Of a DNA stretch of 64,000 bases, positions 53,623-62,820 are shown piece after piece. Source of the stretch: Sphingopyxis sp. MSC1_008 (GTDB lineage: Bacteria; Pseudomonadota; Alphaproteobacteria; Sphingomonadales; Sphingomonadaceae); contig NZ_JALPRD010000004.1 in assembly GCF_023197165.1 (NCBI RefSeq), positions 62,001-126,000 on the forward strand, written 5' to 3'. Numbering within the stretch: the first letter of the stretch is position 1; every line of letters starts with the position of its first letter. Below the pieces are notes generated by a model, which saw nothing but the letters and a program-made list of their open reading frames with translations, ran no database searches and was not told the DNA's origin. The position numbers and the translations under genes are program-made.

Positions 53623-56078
53623 AAAGTCTTGCGCCACTCCAGCTCGATATAGCGGCCCAAGGGGTCGATATAGCCCGGCTGGTAATTGAGCGGCACACGG
53701 CCGTTCGCGTCGGTGATCTTGCGCTGCGCGTCGAAGATATTGTCGACCGCAAGGCGCAGGCGCGAGCCTTTGAGGAACGGCAGTTTCTCGGTCAGCTTTG
53801 GTTTCTGACCCAGATCGACGAAGAAACGCAGATTGAACGTAGCAAGGTCGCCGAACTTCAGGTCGCCCGCGGTGCCGCCCGTCACCGTGCTGCCGCTGTC
53901 ATATTTGGCGCTGAGCCGCACGCCCATGCCCTTGTTGAACAGGCCGCCGTCGAGTTCGAACAGGTGACGGTTGCTGCCGCCGCCATTGCCCGTCGCCGAG
54001 CCGTTCAAAAGGTCGAGTTCGGGGACGCCCGGGCGGATCAACACTTTGTCGGTCAGTTTGATCGTGTGGTAGAGCGACACCTGCCAGCGCCCGCCCTGCG
54101 GCCCGCCGAACATGCCGCCGGGACCTCCGCGGCCTCCGCGACCACCCATCCGCGGGCCGCCACCGCCGCCACGCCGACGCCCCTCACCGGCGCCCGGTCC
54201 GCCGCCTTCGCGCGCGCCCGCGCCTTCGGGACGTGCGCCACCGGGACCACCCACGCCGCGACCGCGCTGCTCCTGCTGACCGAAACTCTTGCCGAAATTG
54301 AGTCCCCAGCGGATCTGCGAATTTTCGGACCGGTCGAAATTGACCGGCCGCTGGTCGAGCGCGAGCAGCACGCCGTTTGCATCGCGCGTGACGCGATCGG
54401 GGAAGGCGGCCTCGATCTCGGGGGTCAGCAACGGAAAGCTGTTCGCCGTGTCATAGCTTTTGTTGCTGTTGTAATTGACCGAGACATTCAGCCCTTCGAG
54501 CATCGGCGGCGACCAGTTGAGCCCGAGCTTCAAATCGCGGCGCTGTTCGGCGAGCAAGAAGGGATTGCCCCCCGTGGTGGTCGTGATCTGCACCGTCTGC
54601 CCGGTCGCAAAGTCGTAATAGGTGACCGCGGGGGTCACCAGCGGCGCGGCGCCGAGTTGCTGAATGCCGGGCGCCGCCTCGTCCTGGTTGAAGCTCGCGA
54701 TCAGCGAGAGATTGTCGGTCACGCCCCAGTTGAGGTTTGCGCCCCAGCTCTTGAGCGCGTCGAAGTCGCTCGGATTCTGCACCTGCCCGCTCAGCGTCAG
54801 CGAGACGCGGCCGATATTGCCGACCTCATATTCGGGATCGAGCAGCGGCACGGTCAGCGAGCCGAACACGCCCGGCAGGTCGCGCGCGAGGTCGGTCGTC
54901 GTGATGCCATTGGCATTGTCCGACCGGCTGTCGAAGCGCAGTCCCGAATAGCTGCCCGTCATCGACAGGCGGATCGGGCCGGCCCAGCCGTCGGTCACCG
55001 TGCCCGACAGATTGGCGTTGCCACCGAACGTCTGCTGGCTGCTTTCGAACCGGTCGCGCGTTCCGCTGATACGGTCGGTGAAGGTCAGCTGATCGGCGTC
55101 GGCATAATTGCTCGACAGCGACCAGCGCCAGTCGCCGAGCATGCCGTTGACGCTCGCGGTGGTGGTGAGATTGCGGCTGCGGCCGTCGCGTTCGAGCGGA
55201 TCGTCGACCCCGCCGACGCCGGGGCCGAGCAGCGACAGGCTATCGGTCTGGTCCCAACGCACGTTGATCGAGGCATCGGTCGTCTTGTTCAGGCTGCGCT
55301 GGATCGTCGCGTCGATCGAATATTCGTCCGATGCCCCGAGCAGGCTACGCGCCGGGGCCTCGGCCGCCTGCGCGGGATCGTCATAGTCGAGGTTCCGCTC
55401 GCTCTCGCGCAGCATCGACTTATGCTCCCAGCCGGCGTTGACGTTGAGCCGGCCATTGTCGCCGATCGCGAGGAAGCTCGGCTGGATTTCGCTCTGAAAC
55501 CGGCCGCCCTGCGTCGGGATGCCGCCCTCACCCTCGATCGCGATCTGGCGGAAATTGGGCTTGAGCACCATGTTGACGACGCGCTCGTCGGCCGAATAGC
55601 CATATTGCAGCGCGACTTCCTCGGGGAACACCTCGACCTTGGCGATCGCTTCGGGCGGCAGGTTGCGCACTTCGCCGAAACCGCCGATGCGGCGGCCGTT
55701 GACGAGGATGATCGGCCGTCCGCCGCCGCGTCCGCGGCCCGAGCGCGTCTGCGGCGCGAGCGCGTCGAGCAGTTCAGAGACGTTCGACACGCCATAGCTC
55801 GCGATCGCCGCCTCATCGAGTTCGGCCTCGGCCTTGATGTCGGTGTCGAGCTGCCCCGCGAGGCGCGGCGCGGTGACGATGATCTCGTCCTCGCTGTAAT
55901 CGTCATAGGCGTCCTCGACCGTTTCGGGCGCGGCGGGCGCGGATTCGGCTGGCTGTTCGGCCACTGCCGATGCGACGGGCGGGCCGATCGGCGCCTCCGC
56001 CATCGCGGGCAGCGCGAACGAGGCGCCTGCGGCGAGCAGGGCGGCGCGTGCGGAAATGGTCAGGCGGATGTTATTCAT
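53619..56078 (-). CDS. TonB-dependent outer-membrane receptor with a Gly/Arg-rich insert
   Basis: 819 aa. Signal peptide [20 protein letters not shown] cut after AMA. The plug has [16 protein letters not shown], a [17 protein letters not shown] segment and a [20 protein letters not shown] loop. The barrel ends in an aromatic strand ([10 protein letters not shown]), typical of Omp insertion. Residues about 598-664 are a low-complexity Gly/Arg/Pro run ([15 protein letters not shown]..., [13 protein letters not shown]) inside the barrel, probably an extracellular loop. ATG 56078; the upstream longer start was rejected as it precedes the signal peptide. The ligand is unknown. Confidence 0.9.
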   Translation of the reverse strand: MNNIRLTISARAALLAAGASFALPAMAEAPIGPPVASAVAEQPAESAPAAPETVEDAYDDYSEDEIIVTAPRLAGQLDTDIKAEAELDEAAIASYGVSNVSELLDALAPQTRSGRGRGGGRPIILVNGRRIGGFGEVRNLPPEAIAKVEVFPEEVALQYGYSADERVVNMVLKPNFRQIAIEGEGGIPTQGGRFQSEIQPSFLAIGDNGRLNVNAGWEHKSMLRESERNLDYDDPAQAAEAPARSLLGASDEYSIDATIQRSLNKTTDASINVRWDQTDSLSLLGPGVGGVDDPLERDGRSRNLTTTASVNGMLGDWRWSLSSNYADADQLTFTDRISGTRDRFESSQQTFGGNANLSGTVTDGWAGPIRLSMTGSYSGLRFDSRSDNANGITTTDLARDLPGVFGSLTVPLLDPEYEVGNIGRVSLTLSGQVQNPSDFDALKSWGANLNWGVTDNLSLIASFNQDEAAPGIQQLGAAPLVTPAVTYYDFATGQTVQITTTTGGNPFLLAEQRRDLKLGLNWSPPMLEGLNVSVNYNSNKSYDTANSFPLLTPEIEAAFPDRVTRDANGVLLALDQRPVNFDRSENSQIRWGLNFGKSFGQQEQRGRGVGGPGGARPEGAGAREGGGPGAGEGRRRGGGGGPRMGGRGGRGGPGGMFGGPQGGRWQVSLYHTIKLTDKVLIRPGVPELDLLNGSATGNGGGSNRHLFELDGGLFNKGMGVRLSAKYDSGSTVTGGTAGDLKFGDLATFNLRFFVDLGQKPKLTEKLPFLKGSRLRLAVDNIFDAQRKITDANGRVPLNYQPGYIDPLGRYIELEWRKTF

Positions 56079-56250
56079 TGGGGGAGAACCTTTGTTTCTT
56101 TTCTGTCTTCGTTTATTCTTGGCAGGGCAGCGCTTAACGCCCGCTGACGCCGCTCTTTGCTTGCGGTTCATCTATGTCGCGCAATTGTCGCAACAATGTG
56201 TCGATGCCCATGCCTGTTCGATAGGCCGTCCATATCGACCGCTGGACAGC

Positions 56251-57879
56251 ATGAGCCTTCGCCCTTATCGGCCACCCATGCCGACTCCAGACTCTTCCGC
56301 TCCGCCCAAAGCCGATATTGGCGAATCCATCCTGATCGTCGATTTCGGCAGTCAGGTGACCCAGCTCATCGCCCGCCGCGTCCGCGAAGCCGGTGTGTAT
56401 AGCGAGATCGTCCCGTTCAGCGCCGCCGAAGCCGCACTCGAACGGATGCAGCCAAAGGGCGTGATCCTGTCGGGTTCGCCCGCCTCGGTCCCCGCGAAGG
56501 GCAGCCCGCGCGCGCCGCAGTCGATCTTCGACAGCGGCCTCCCCATCCTCGGCATTTGTTACGGCCAGCAGGTAATGAGCCAGCAGCTCGGTGGACAGGT
56601 CGAACCCGGCGGCGCCGACGGCGAGCGCGACGGCGAATTCGGCCGCGCCTTCCTGACCGTCACCGAACCCTGCGTGCTGTTCGACGGCCTGTGGGAAGTC
56701 GGTGAGCGTCATCAGGTGTGGATGAGCCACGGCGACCGCGTGACGAAATTTGCGCCCGGCTTCCGTATCGTCGCGATCAGCGACGGCGCCCCCTTCGCGC
56801 TCATCGCCGACGACGAGCGCCGCTATTATGGCACGCAGTTCCACCCCGAGGTCGTCCACACGCCCGACGGCGCGAAGCTGATCGCCAATTTCGTCCGCCA
56901 TGTCTGCGGCTGCAGCGGCGAATGGACGATGGCCGAATTCCGCGCCACCAAGATCGCCGAAATCCGCGCGCAGGTCGGCGACCAGCGCGTGCTCTGCGGC
57001 CTGTCGGGCGGGGTCGACAGCGCGGTAGCCGCAGTGCTGATCCACGAGGCGATCGGCGAACAGCTCACCTGCGTCTTCGTCGACCACGGCTTGCTCCGCA
57101 TGAACGAGCGCGAACAGGTCGAGCGCCTGTTCCGCGACCATTACAACATCCCCCTCGTCGTCGTCGACGCCGAGGAACGCTTCATGAGCGGCCTCGCCGG
57201 CGTCACCGACCCCGAAAAGAAGCGCAAGTTTATCGGCGGCGAGTTCATCAACGTCTTCGAGGAAGAAGCGAAGAAGATCGGCGGCGCCGATTTCCTCGCG
57301 CAGGGTACGCTCTATCCCGACGTTATCGAGAGCGTCAGCTTCACCGGCGGGCCGAGCGTGACGATCAAGAGCCACCACAATGTCGGTGGCCTTCCCGAAC
57401 GCATGAACATGAAGCTCGTCGAACCGCTGCGCGAATTGTTCAAGGACGAGGTGCGGCTGCTTGGCAAGGAACTGGGCCTTCCCGAGATTTTCGTCGGCCG
57501 CCACCCCTTCCCGGGCCCCGGCCTCGCGATCCGCATCCCCGGCGAAGTGTCGAAGGAGCGCTGCGACATTCTCCGCAAAGCCGATGCCGTCTATCTCGAG
57601 GAAATCCGGGGCGCGGGCCTTTATGACGCGATCTGGCAGGCGTTCGCGGTGCTGCTGCCCGTCAAGACCGTCGGCGTGATGGGCGACGGACGCACCTATG
57701 ATCATGTCTGCGCGCTGCGTGCCGTCACCTCGACCGACGGCATGACCGCCGACATCTACCCCTTCGACGCGAGCTTCCTCAGCCGCTGCGCAACGCGCAT
57801 CATCAATGAGGTGCAGGGCATCAACCGCGTGGTGTACGACTATACATCGAAACCGCCGGGCACCATCGAGTGGGAATGA
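56251..57879 (+). CDS. guaA: GMP synthase (glutamine-hydrolysing)
   Basis: 542 aa, amination of XMP to GMP. The class-I glutaminase has Cys103 in GICYGQQ and later His/Glu in FHPEVVHT. The ATP pyrophosphatase has [12 protein letters not shown], and the C-terminal dimerisation domain ends in [17 protein letters not shown], the highly conserved GuaA tail. ATG 56251 has GGAC at 5 bp and ATG 56278 is also possible. The 3' end is a known integration site for genomic islands, and an integrase gene follows 290 bp later. Confidence 0.97.
   Translation: MSLRPYRPPMPTPDSSAPPKADIGESILIVDFGSQVTQLIARRVREAGVYSEIVPFSAAEAALERMQPKGVILSGSPASVPAKGSPRAPQSIFDSGLPILGICYGQQVMSQQLGGQVEPGGADGERDGEFGRAFLTVTEPCVLFDGLWEVGERHQVWMSHGDRVTKFAPGFRIVAISDGAPFALIADDERRYYGTQFHPEVVHTPDGAKLIANFVRHVCGCSGEWTMAEFRATKIAEIRAQVGDQRVLCGLSGGVDSAVAAVLIHEAIGEQLTCVFVDHGLLRMNEREQVERLFRDHYNIPLVVVDAEERFMSGLAGVTDPEKKRKFIGGEFINVFEEEAKKIGGADFLAQGTLYPDVIESVSFTGGPSVTIKSHHNVGGLPERMNMKLVEPLRELFKDEVRLLGKELGLPEIFVGRHPFPGPGLAIRIPGEVSKERCDILRKADAVYLEEIRGAGLYDAIWQAFAVLLPVKTVGVMGDGRTYDHVCALRAVTSTDGMTADIYPFDASFLSRCATRIINEVQGINRVVYDYTSKPPGTIEWE
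57857..57879 (+). other. Probable attachment site (attL) at the 3' end of guaA
   Basis: The last 23 bp of guaA, CGGGCACCATCGAGTGGGAA plus TGA, include the conserved IEWE tail that guaA-type islands use as att site. The following 6.1 kb carry integrase and conjugation genes. A matching attR would be to the right of the window and cannot be seen, so the exact core is unknown. Confidence 0.5.
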
Positions 57880-58004
57880 TTTTGGCCCGCCAAACGCCGC
57901 TAATCGTGCGCTTAAACACTACGCAAACTATTGATTAAAAATAATTTTCTACCAGCGACATTTAGTGACAATCGGTGCCTAGCATTCTTTTTTGTCGTAC
58001 CGGT

Positions 58005-58149
58005 TGACGGTATCCGCTGCTCTTGTTTCTTTCGAAAATGCTCGATACCGTCAGGGACGTAATAGCCCTGACGGTATTTTTTTCGCTCTAACAATCGGAA
58101 AAGCCATGCTTTTCCGGAGGGGAGACGTGTGCTTTTGGGCTGACGGTAT
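58005..58149. repeat. TGACGGTAT repeats in front of the integrase gene
   Basis: TGACGGTAT occurs at 58005-58013, 58069-58077 and 58141-58149, and its complement ATACCGTCA at 58045-58053. Spacings are 64 and 72 bp between direct copies. One copy forms the 3' arm of a terminator. A smaller palindrome TACCG-GTTGA-CGGTA is at 57998-58012. The set is well placed to be arm-type or excisionase sites of the integrase. Confidence 0.6.
58045..58083 (+). terminator. Strong intrinsic terminator between guaA and the integrase gene
   Basis: ATACCGTCAGGG (58045-58056) and CCCTGACGGTAT (58066-58077) make a 12-bp perfect stem with a 9-nt loop, then seven T (58077-58083). It likely stops guaA transcripts before the element. 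The 290-bp gap 57880-58169 holds this, the TGACGGTAT repeats and AT-rich sequence, and no convincing ORF. Confidence 0.8.
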
Positions 58150-58169
58150 TTAGCTGGAGCAGTCTGAAA

Positions 58170-59426
58170 ATGCTTACCGAAAACGCGCTTAAAGCACTCA
58201 AACCTAAGGATAAACCTTATAAGGTGACCGACCGGGATGGCATGTATGCGCTGGTCAGCTGCGGTGGCGCGATCTCGTTTCGTCTCGACTACCGCCTCAA
58301 TGGCCGACGAGAGACCGTGACACTCGGCAGATATGGACCTGCGGAACTCTCACTCTCCCGGGCTCGGGAGAAGTGCATCGATGCCCGCCGGCTCGTAGAT
58401 GCCGGGATATCGCCGGCTCTCGAGAAGCAGCGTGAGAAGCGGCGTATCAAGGAAGCGAAGAGTTTCGGTGAATTCGGAGAAAGGTGGCTTACCACAAGCC
58501 GTATGGCGGAAAGCACGCGATCAATGCGGCGATCAATCTTGGTGCGCGATCTGCTTCCAGTCTGGAAGAACAGGCTGCTGACCGAAATCTCGCCCGATGA
58601 TCTTCGTGCACTCTGCGCGGCAATAGTGGACAGGGGTGCGCCTGCCACGGCGATCCATGTCCGCGAGCTGGTCAAGCTGATCTTTGCATTTGCAAAACTG
58701 CACGGCGAGAAGGTTGTAAACCCCGCAGAAGAGGTTGGTCCGGCATCGATTGCGACATTCGCGCCGAGAGACCGGTCACTAAACCCCGCCGAAATACGTG
58801 TGCTGTTCAAGGTAATCCAGAATGTCGCGACCCTTCCGACGATCCGCCTGGGAGTGAAATTTTTCCTGCTGTCCATGGTTCGGAAGAGCGAACTCCAGGA
58901 TGCCGTCTGGGATGAAGTCGACTTCGAAAACGCGGTGTGGTCGATACCCAAGGAGCGGATGAAGCGCGCGAGGCCGCACAATGTCTATTTGTCCACGCAG
59001 ATGCTGGATATTTTGATTGCTCTCAAGACCTGCGCCGGCGGATCGCGGTACCTCTTGCCGTCGCGCTACGACGCCGACGCGCCCATGTCCCGGGCGACCT
59101 TCAATCGCGTGACGTACGCCGTTGTCGAGCAAGCGCGGAATGAAGGGCTCCCTCTTGACCCGTTCACCATCCACGACCTTCGGAGGACCGGCTCGACCCT
59201 TCTCAACGAAATGGGGTTCAACAGCGACTGGGTAGAGAAATGTCTGGCCCACGAAGACGGAAGATCCTCGAGGGGAATCTATAACAAGGCCGAATATGAA
59301 CATCAGCGCCGACATATGATGCAGGAATGGTCGAACACGATCGATGCATGGATCGCGGGCGAGCGCTACGCGCCGACCATTCTTCCGCCTGGCACACCCA
59401 TGCTCGAGCTTGACCCTAGGCTTTGA
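58170..59426 (+). CDS. Tyrosine recombinase / integrase (P4-like, DUF4102 N-terminal arm domain)
   Basis: 418 aa. The N-terminal arm-binding domain (MLTENALKALKPKDKPYKVT) has the DUF4102 pattern followed by a SAM-like core-binding domain (about 100-190). The catalytic domain has Arg238 (VRKSEL), His335-x2-Arg338 (HDLRRTGST), His361 (LAHED) and the nucleophile Tyr371 in IYNKAEY. It is intact, so excision or integration at guaA is possible. AlpA-like gene converges with an 11-bp overlap. Lower GC at wobble sites than the neighbouring genes suggests horizontal origin. Confidence 0.95.
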   Translation: MLTENALKALKPKDKPYKVTDRDGMYALVSCGGAISFRLDYRLNGRRETVTLGRYGPAELSLSRAREKCIDARRLVDAGISPALEKQREKRRIKEAKSFGEFGERWLTTSRMAESTRSMRRSILVRDLLPVWKNRLLTEISPDDLRALCAAIVDRGAPATAIHVRELVKLIFAFAKLHGEKVVNPAEEVGPASIATFAPRDRSLNPAEIRVLFKVIQNVATLPTIRLGVKFFLLSMVRKSELQDAVWDEVDFENAVWSIPKERMKRARPHNVYLSTQMLDILIALKTCAGGSRYLLPSRYDADAPMSRATFNRVTYAVVEQARNEGLPLDPFTIHDLRRTGSTLLNEMGFNSDWVEKCLAHEDGRSSRGIYNKAEYEHQRRHMMQEWSNTIDAWIAGERYAPTILPPGTPMLELDPRL

Positions 59427-59676
59427 CCGGGCGGGTGCGACGGTCGCGGACATCGACGTGCTGCGCACGGAATATCGGCCGCGTTCGACGGGCGGCAAGC
59501 CAAGCTTCCACCTCGGCGAGATTCCAGACTACGGTCCGCGGCGAAAGCGCATATCGCCTAGGAAATTCGCCGCGACGTTCCATCTCGAATATTGTGCTGT
59601 CCGACAGCGGCACCATCTCTCGTAGCTGATGGCGCCTGATCGTTCGCGTGTATGGGGTCGGTTGGGGTTTAGACAT
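59416..59676 (-). CDS. AlpA-family regulator / excisionase-like protein
   Basis: 86 aa when read from ATG 59676. The helix-turn-helix RRHQLREMVPLSDSTIFEME is followed by RRGEFPRRYALSPRTVVWNL and EVEAWLAARR, the standard AlpA pattern. Such proteins activate integrase genes or act as Xis. It lies 5' to 3' against the integrase and precedes the remains of the conjugation module. ATG 59688 is an alternative. Confidence 0.85.
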   Translation of the reverse strand: MSKPQPTPYTRTIRRHQLREMVPLSDSTIFEMERRGEFPRRYALSPRTVVWNLAEVEAWLAARRTRPIFRAQHVDVRDRRTRPVKA

Positions 59677-59716
59677 CGGGAGATCCATGGGAATGTGAGC
59701 GGCGGCAGGCCGAGTG

Positions 59717-59941
59717 TTAAGCCGGCTTTCGGCGCAAGCGTGCGAAACCCCGGTCGGTGGCGATGAAATGCTCGACCATGGGTGCGATGAGACGTTCGGG
59801 CGGCAGTGGATCCGCCTGTCCATTAAGCCGGGCGTGGACTTCGCCATACGCCGTGAGGTCGCGCATCAATGCGCCCGGCAACTCGATCGTCAGTTTGGCC
59901 GGCTTCTCATCGACAACGGGCCCAAGTCGCAACTTCGTCAT
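59717..59941 (-). CDS. DUF2274 protein
   Basis: 74 aa. MTKLRLGPVVDEKPAKLTIE followed by LPGALMRDLTAYGEVHARLNG, PPERLIAPMVEHFIATDRGF. This DUF2274 family is nearly always coded directly after trbI in integrative conjugative elements of alphaproteobacteria, as here (5 bp gap). Function is unknown; small DNA-binding or fitness roles are guesses. A marker of the element's conjugation operon end. Confidence 0.88.
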   Translation of the reverse strand: MTKLRLGPVVDEKPAKLTIELPGALMRDLTAYGEVHARLNGQADPLPPERLIAPMVEHFIATDRGFARLRRKPA

Positions 59942-59946
59942 GGCAT

Positions 59947-61155
59947 TTACTCCCGCTCGGCAGGGTCAAATACAAGGTCGCGCGTCACGAGCACGCGCAC
60001 GGGCGCCCCCGCACGGATCGTGATCGTTGGGGCGATCGCCATCTGCCTTTCGACGATCTGCCGTCCGGTCTGGTTGACCGTGTCCTGAGTGCCGTCGCGC
60101 AGCGCCCTTGCCAGCCGATCGTCGCTATCACTTCCCAGTTCGGAACCTACTCCGAGCAAGGTCGAGACAAGCGCCGCGCGGACCATCGAGCCCCAGTGAT
60201 AATTGGTGCGATCGGAAAGACCGGCGTTTCCGGCTGCGTCAACGCCTGGCTGTCGACCAAGTTGAAGCGACTTTCCACCGGGGAGGATGAGCCGATCCCA
60301 TGCGAGCAAAACCCTGTTCTGCCCGGCAGCGATTTCGCTGTCATATTCGCCCACCAGACGCGCCCCCTGCGGTATGAGAAGCAGTGTCCCCGTCGGGCTG
60401 TCATAGACATTCTGCGTCACCTGCGCGGTAACCTGCCCCGGAAGATCCGAATGAACCGCGGTGATGAGCGCCGCCGGGATGACGCTTCCCGCCTGAAGGA
60501 TGTGCGGCGAACTTGCTTCGGCTATCCGCGCCTCATTCTCCGCCTGTTGGCTTCGTGGCGTCAGAAATGCGCGCCGCCCGGACGTTTTTGTCGGAACCTC
60601 CGTCGGCGTTTCGTCGGGTCGTTCTAGTGCAGATCCTCCGGCCGCGGCACCGTCAGCCGTTGCGCCGCTGGAGCCCAGAAACAGCCGGCTCGCACGCGCA
60701 GATTGACGTTCCTGCTCGGCACGGACGCGCGCCGTCTCCGCGGCACTTGGAGCGCTCGCCCCATCCCGCGCTCCGATAGGCGGAACGGTGACCGGGTTGC
60801 TGCCGGATTGCGCCGTGACGATCGGCCGACCGAGATCGCCGGGGAGCGGCGGCCCGAGTTTCGGGATCGAGCCATAGTCGGCCGGCGCTCCGGCGATCAT
60901 GTCTGGGTGATTTCGGTTCTCGGCCCGGTAGAGGTTCTCGGCCTCTTTCGGATCCGCAGGTTGGAGGGCGTAGAGCAGCGCGCCTCCGATCACGAGACCT
61001 GCTGCGCCGCCAAGCATAGCGAGAGTCTTGCGGGACAGCCGCATAACGCGCGGCGTCTCCGACCCCAGCCGGAATCCGTCGGGGCTTTCCGGCGCCACCG
61101 GAGGCGCGGCTTCGCCCTCGGGCGGAACCGCTGGCGCTTCAGCCGGCGGGATCAC
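59947..61155 (-). CDS. trbI: TrbI/VirB10-family conjugation protein
   Basis: 402 aa. Short Pro-rich cytosolic N-terminus, one membrane helix (about 44-64, TLAMLGGAAGLVIGGALLYA), a Pro/Ala/Arg-rich periplasmic linker and a C-terminal TrbI domain: LQAGSVIPAALITAVHSDLP, GQVTAQVTQNVYDSPTGTLL, LIPQGARLVGEYDSEIAAGQ and NRVLLAWDRLILPGGKSLQL. VirB10 spans both membranes in the type IV system. GTG 61155 overlaps the stop of the chimeric trbG gene as GTGA. The gene itself looks complete. Confidence 0.94.
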   Translation of the reverse strand: MIPPAEAPAVPPEGEAAPPVAPESPDGFRLGSETPRVMRLSRKTLAMLGGAAGLVIGGALLYALQPADPKEAENLYRAENRNHPDMIAGAPADYGSIPKLGPPLPGDLGRPIVTAQSGSNPVTVPPIGARDGASAPSAAETARVRAEQERQSARASRLFLGSSGATADGAAAGGSALERPDETPTEVPTKTSGRRAFLTPRSQQAENEARIAEASSPHILQAGSVIPAALITAVHSDLPGQVTAQVTQNVYDSPTGTLLLIPQGARLVGEYDSEIAAGQNRVLLAWDRLILPGGKSLQLGRQPGVDAAGNAGLSDRTNYHWGSMVRAALVSTLLGVGSELGSDSDDRLARALRDGTQDTVNQTGRQIVERQMAIAPTITIRAGAPVRVLVTRDLVFDPAERE

Positions 61156-61742
61156 GACTGCGCTCGGCGCGGCGTGTCGCGACCGATGCGAACCTCGCGC
61201 GCTGCCTTACCGACGCCGAGCCGCAGTACGGCGCGCTCTAGGATGCGGTCGATCAGCATAAAGCGGCCATGAACGCGATAATTGAGCAGTTCGACGTCGC
61301 CATGCTCGTCCAGCGCGAAGATCGGCGGCATTTCGTCGGCCGCGACGCTTTGGGCAAATTCGACGAAGGTCTGGCGACCGTCGTCGAATATCCGCACCGG
61401 CTTCCAGGCGACCTTGTCACCCGAAATGCGGTAACGAAAATTCAGTGCGGCGAGGTTGAAACCGGCGGCGACCGGTGCCGTCCGTTCGCGTTCCGCCTCG
61501 GCCGCGCGGAGCGCGATCAATTCGTCCGCCGGATAGGTCCAGGAGACCGAGGCCATATATGTCGCCGGTGTTGCGCGCAGCTCGACATGATAGGTTCTGC
61601 GGTCTGTGTTGATGACGGGCTCGCTGTCCTTGACCTTGCGGCCGTTGGGCAGAATTGCGATCGGCGCGGTCACGCTGAGGGTGGCAAGCGTGCCTTCGAA
61701 GCTGCCGTCGGCTTTGGCGACGAGTTTTGCGATGGTGGCCAT
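61152..61742 (-). CDS. Chimeric gene: DUF736 N-terminus fused to C-terminal half of TrbG/VirB9
   Basis: 196 aa. Residues 1-42, MATIAKLVAKADGSFEGTLA to KVKDSEP, match the start of DUF736 proteins of alphaproteobacterial elements. From residue 43 on, VINTDRRTYHVELRATPATY, MASVSWTYP, GDKVAWKPVRIFDDGRQTFV and NYRVHGRFMLIDRILERAVL, it is the C-terminal half of TrbG/VirB9. A normal DUF736 would continue DFRI..., and a normal TrbG would have a signal peptide and ~150 more N-terminal residues. The junction is at 61616/61617. It is read in one frame. The fused protein cannot be a normal periplasmic TrbG as it has no signal peptide. Confidence 0.8.
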   Translation of the reverse strand: MATIAKLVAKADGSFEGTLATLSVTAPIAILPNGRKVKDSEPVINTDRRTYHVELRATPATYMASVSWTYPADELIALRAAEAERERTAPVAAGFNLAALNFRYRISGDKVAWKPVRIFDDGRQTFVEFAQSVAADEMPPIFALDEHGDVELLNYRVHGRFMLIDRILERAVLRLGVGKAAREVRIGRDTPRRAQS

Positions 61743-62088
61743 GTGAAGTCTCCTTGGTTGCTCGGGACCATTCCCGATGGCGTCCGTCCGAGGGCCCGCG
61801 AGCTGCCGTCACCGAGCGGAACGCGAGGGCGAACCCCGCCCGGGGTTGACGGCGCAAGGCGAGCCGGGACCGCAGAAGGCGCCCGAAGAGGGAATGGAAC
61901 GCGGCAACCGGAGAAATTCCGGCCACGCGGCCGAAACGGGAAAAGGCCGCCAACTGCGGGGACTTGGCTATCCCCGCAGCATCTCGCCCCGCTTCCATCC
62001 GTCGCAGCAAGGCGAGCGGGTGCTTGACTCGAAAAGCCGGATAGGAACAAAGGGGGAACGAAGTGCCGCCACCGGGTCTTATGATGTC
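61743..62088. other. 346-bp gap between the chimera and imuA
   Basis: No gene is seen. It contains the divergent upstream regions of the chimera and imuA. A 9-bp perfect hairpin CTGCGGGGA-N8-TCCCCGCAG lies at 61954-61979 and the LexA box at 62045-62059. TTGACT at 62024-62029 is a possible -35 for imuA. Confidence 0.5.
62045..62059. promoter_or_regulatory. LexA box (alphaproteobacterial SOS operator)
   Basis: GAAC-AAAGGGG-GAAC, a direct repeat with exactly 7 bp between units, is the reverse complement of the alphaproteobacterial LexA consensus GTTC-N7-GTTC. It lies 30 bp upstream of the imuA ATG, at the expected -10 position after TTGACT (62024-62029). This indicates SOS control of imuA-imuB. 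Confidence 0.8.
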
Positions 62089-62820
62089 ATGCGCCAATCC
62101 GCCGTCCTCGCCGATCTTCGCGCCAAAATTGCGCGAATCGAAGGCGTATGCGCGCGTCACGAGGTTATCCCGTTCGAAATCGACGCCATCGACTCGCGGC
62201 TGCCGGGCGGCGGGCTGGCAACGGGCGCGCTCCACGAGATCGCGGGCAGTCCCGAACTTGCCGACGATGCGAGCGCGACGATCTTCCTCGCAGGCATTCT
62301 CGCGCGGACCGAGGGACCGGTTTTCTGGTGCCTGCGCTGGCGCGACCTCTTCGCCCCTGCCCTTCATCTCGCGGGTCTTCATCCCGACCGGCTGATCCAT
62401 GTCGAGGCGGGCAGCGACACCAATGTGCTGCTCGCGATGGAGGAATGCCTTCGGCATCCCGGCCTGGCCGGCGTCGTCGGCGAGGTCGCCAAATATACGA
62501 CCACCGCGTCGAAGCGGCTGCAACTCGCCGCCGAGACATCGGGCGTTCCCGCCTTTCTCTTCCGCCGCGCCTCGAAGACCGGACCGGCAGTCGAAGGCAG
62601 CGCGGCGGTGACGCGCTGGCGGATCACCGCGAGCCCGAGCGAGGATCTCGGCATCCCGAGCCTTGGGCGCCCGCGCTGGCGGGTCGATCTTGAACGGGTG
62701 CGCGGCGGAAACCCGCATCAATGGATATTGGAGGGGTGCGATGCGACGGGTCGTATCGCTCTTCCTGCCGTACTGGTCGACCGACCGGCTGCGCAGGAAG
62801 ACCGGCAAGCCGCGGCCTGA
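62089..62820 (+). CDS. imuA: Translesion DNA synthesis-associated protein ImuA
   Basis: 243 aa RecA/SulA-like protein. Characteristic parts are SRLPGGGLATGALHEIAG, GPVFWCLRWRDLFAPALHLA and GLHPDRLIHVEAGSDTNVL, followed by the ending WILEGCDATGRIALPAVLVD. It works with ImuB and DnaE2 in mutagenic repair. ATG 62089 is the only good start after the LexA box. It overlaps imuB by 80 bp, with both reading frames well conserved in type. The frame opens upstream to 61777 but that part is not coding-like. Confidence 0.93.
   Translation: MRQSAVLADLRAKIARIEGVCARHEVIPFEIDAIDSRLPGGGLATGALHEIAGSPELADDASATIFLAGILARTEGPVFWCLRWRDLFAPALHLAGLHPDRLIHVEAGSDTNVLLAMEECLRHPGLAGVVGEVAKYTTTASKRLQLAAETSGVPAFLFRRASKTGPAVEGSAAVTRWRITASPSEDLGIPSLGRPRWRVDLERVRGGNPHQWILEGCDATGRIALPAVLVDRPAAQEDRQAAA

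Noticed and set aside
57912..58094. 60-codon minus-strand frame between guaA and the integrase
   Set aside because: It overlaps the terminator and TGACGGTAT repeats and has no domain or ribosome site.
57857..58169. A tRNA gene as integration target for the integrase
   Set aside because: No cloverleaf was found in the gap. The 3' end of guaA is itself a known target.
61777..62088. Extended N-terminus of imuA (open frame from 61777)
   Set aside because: The stretch is Arg/Gly-rich without domain character, and it would put the LexA box inside the coding sequence.
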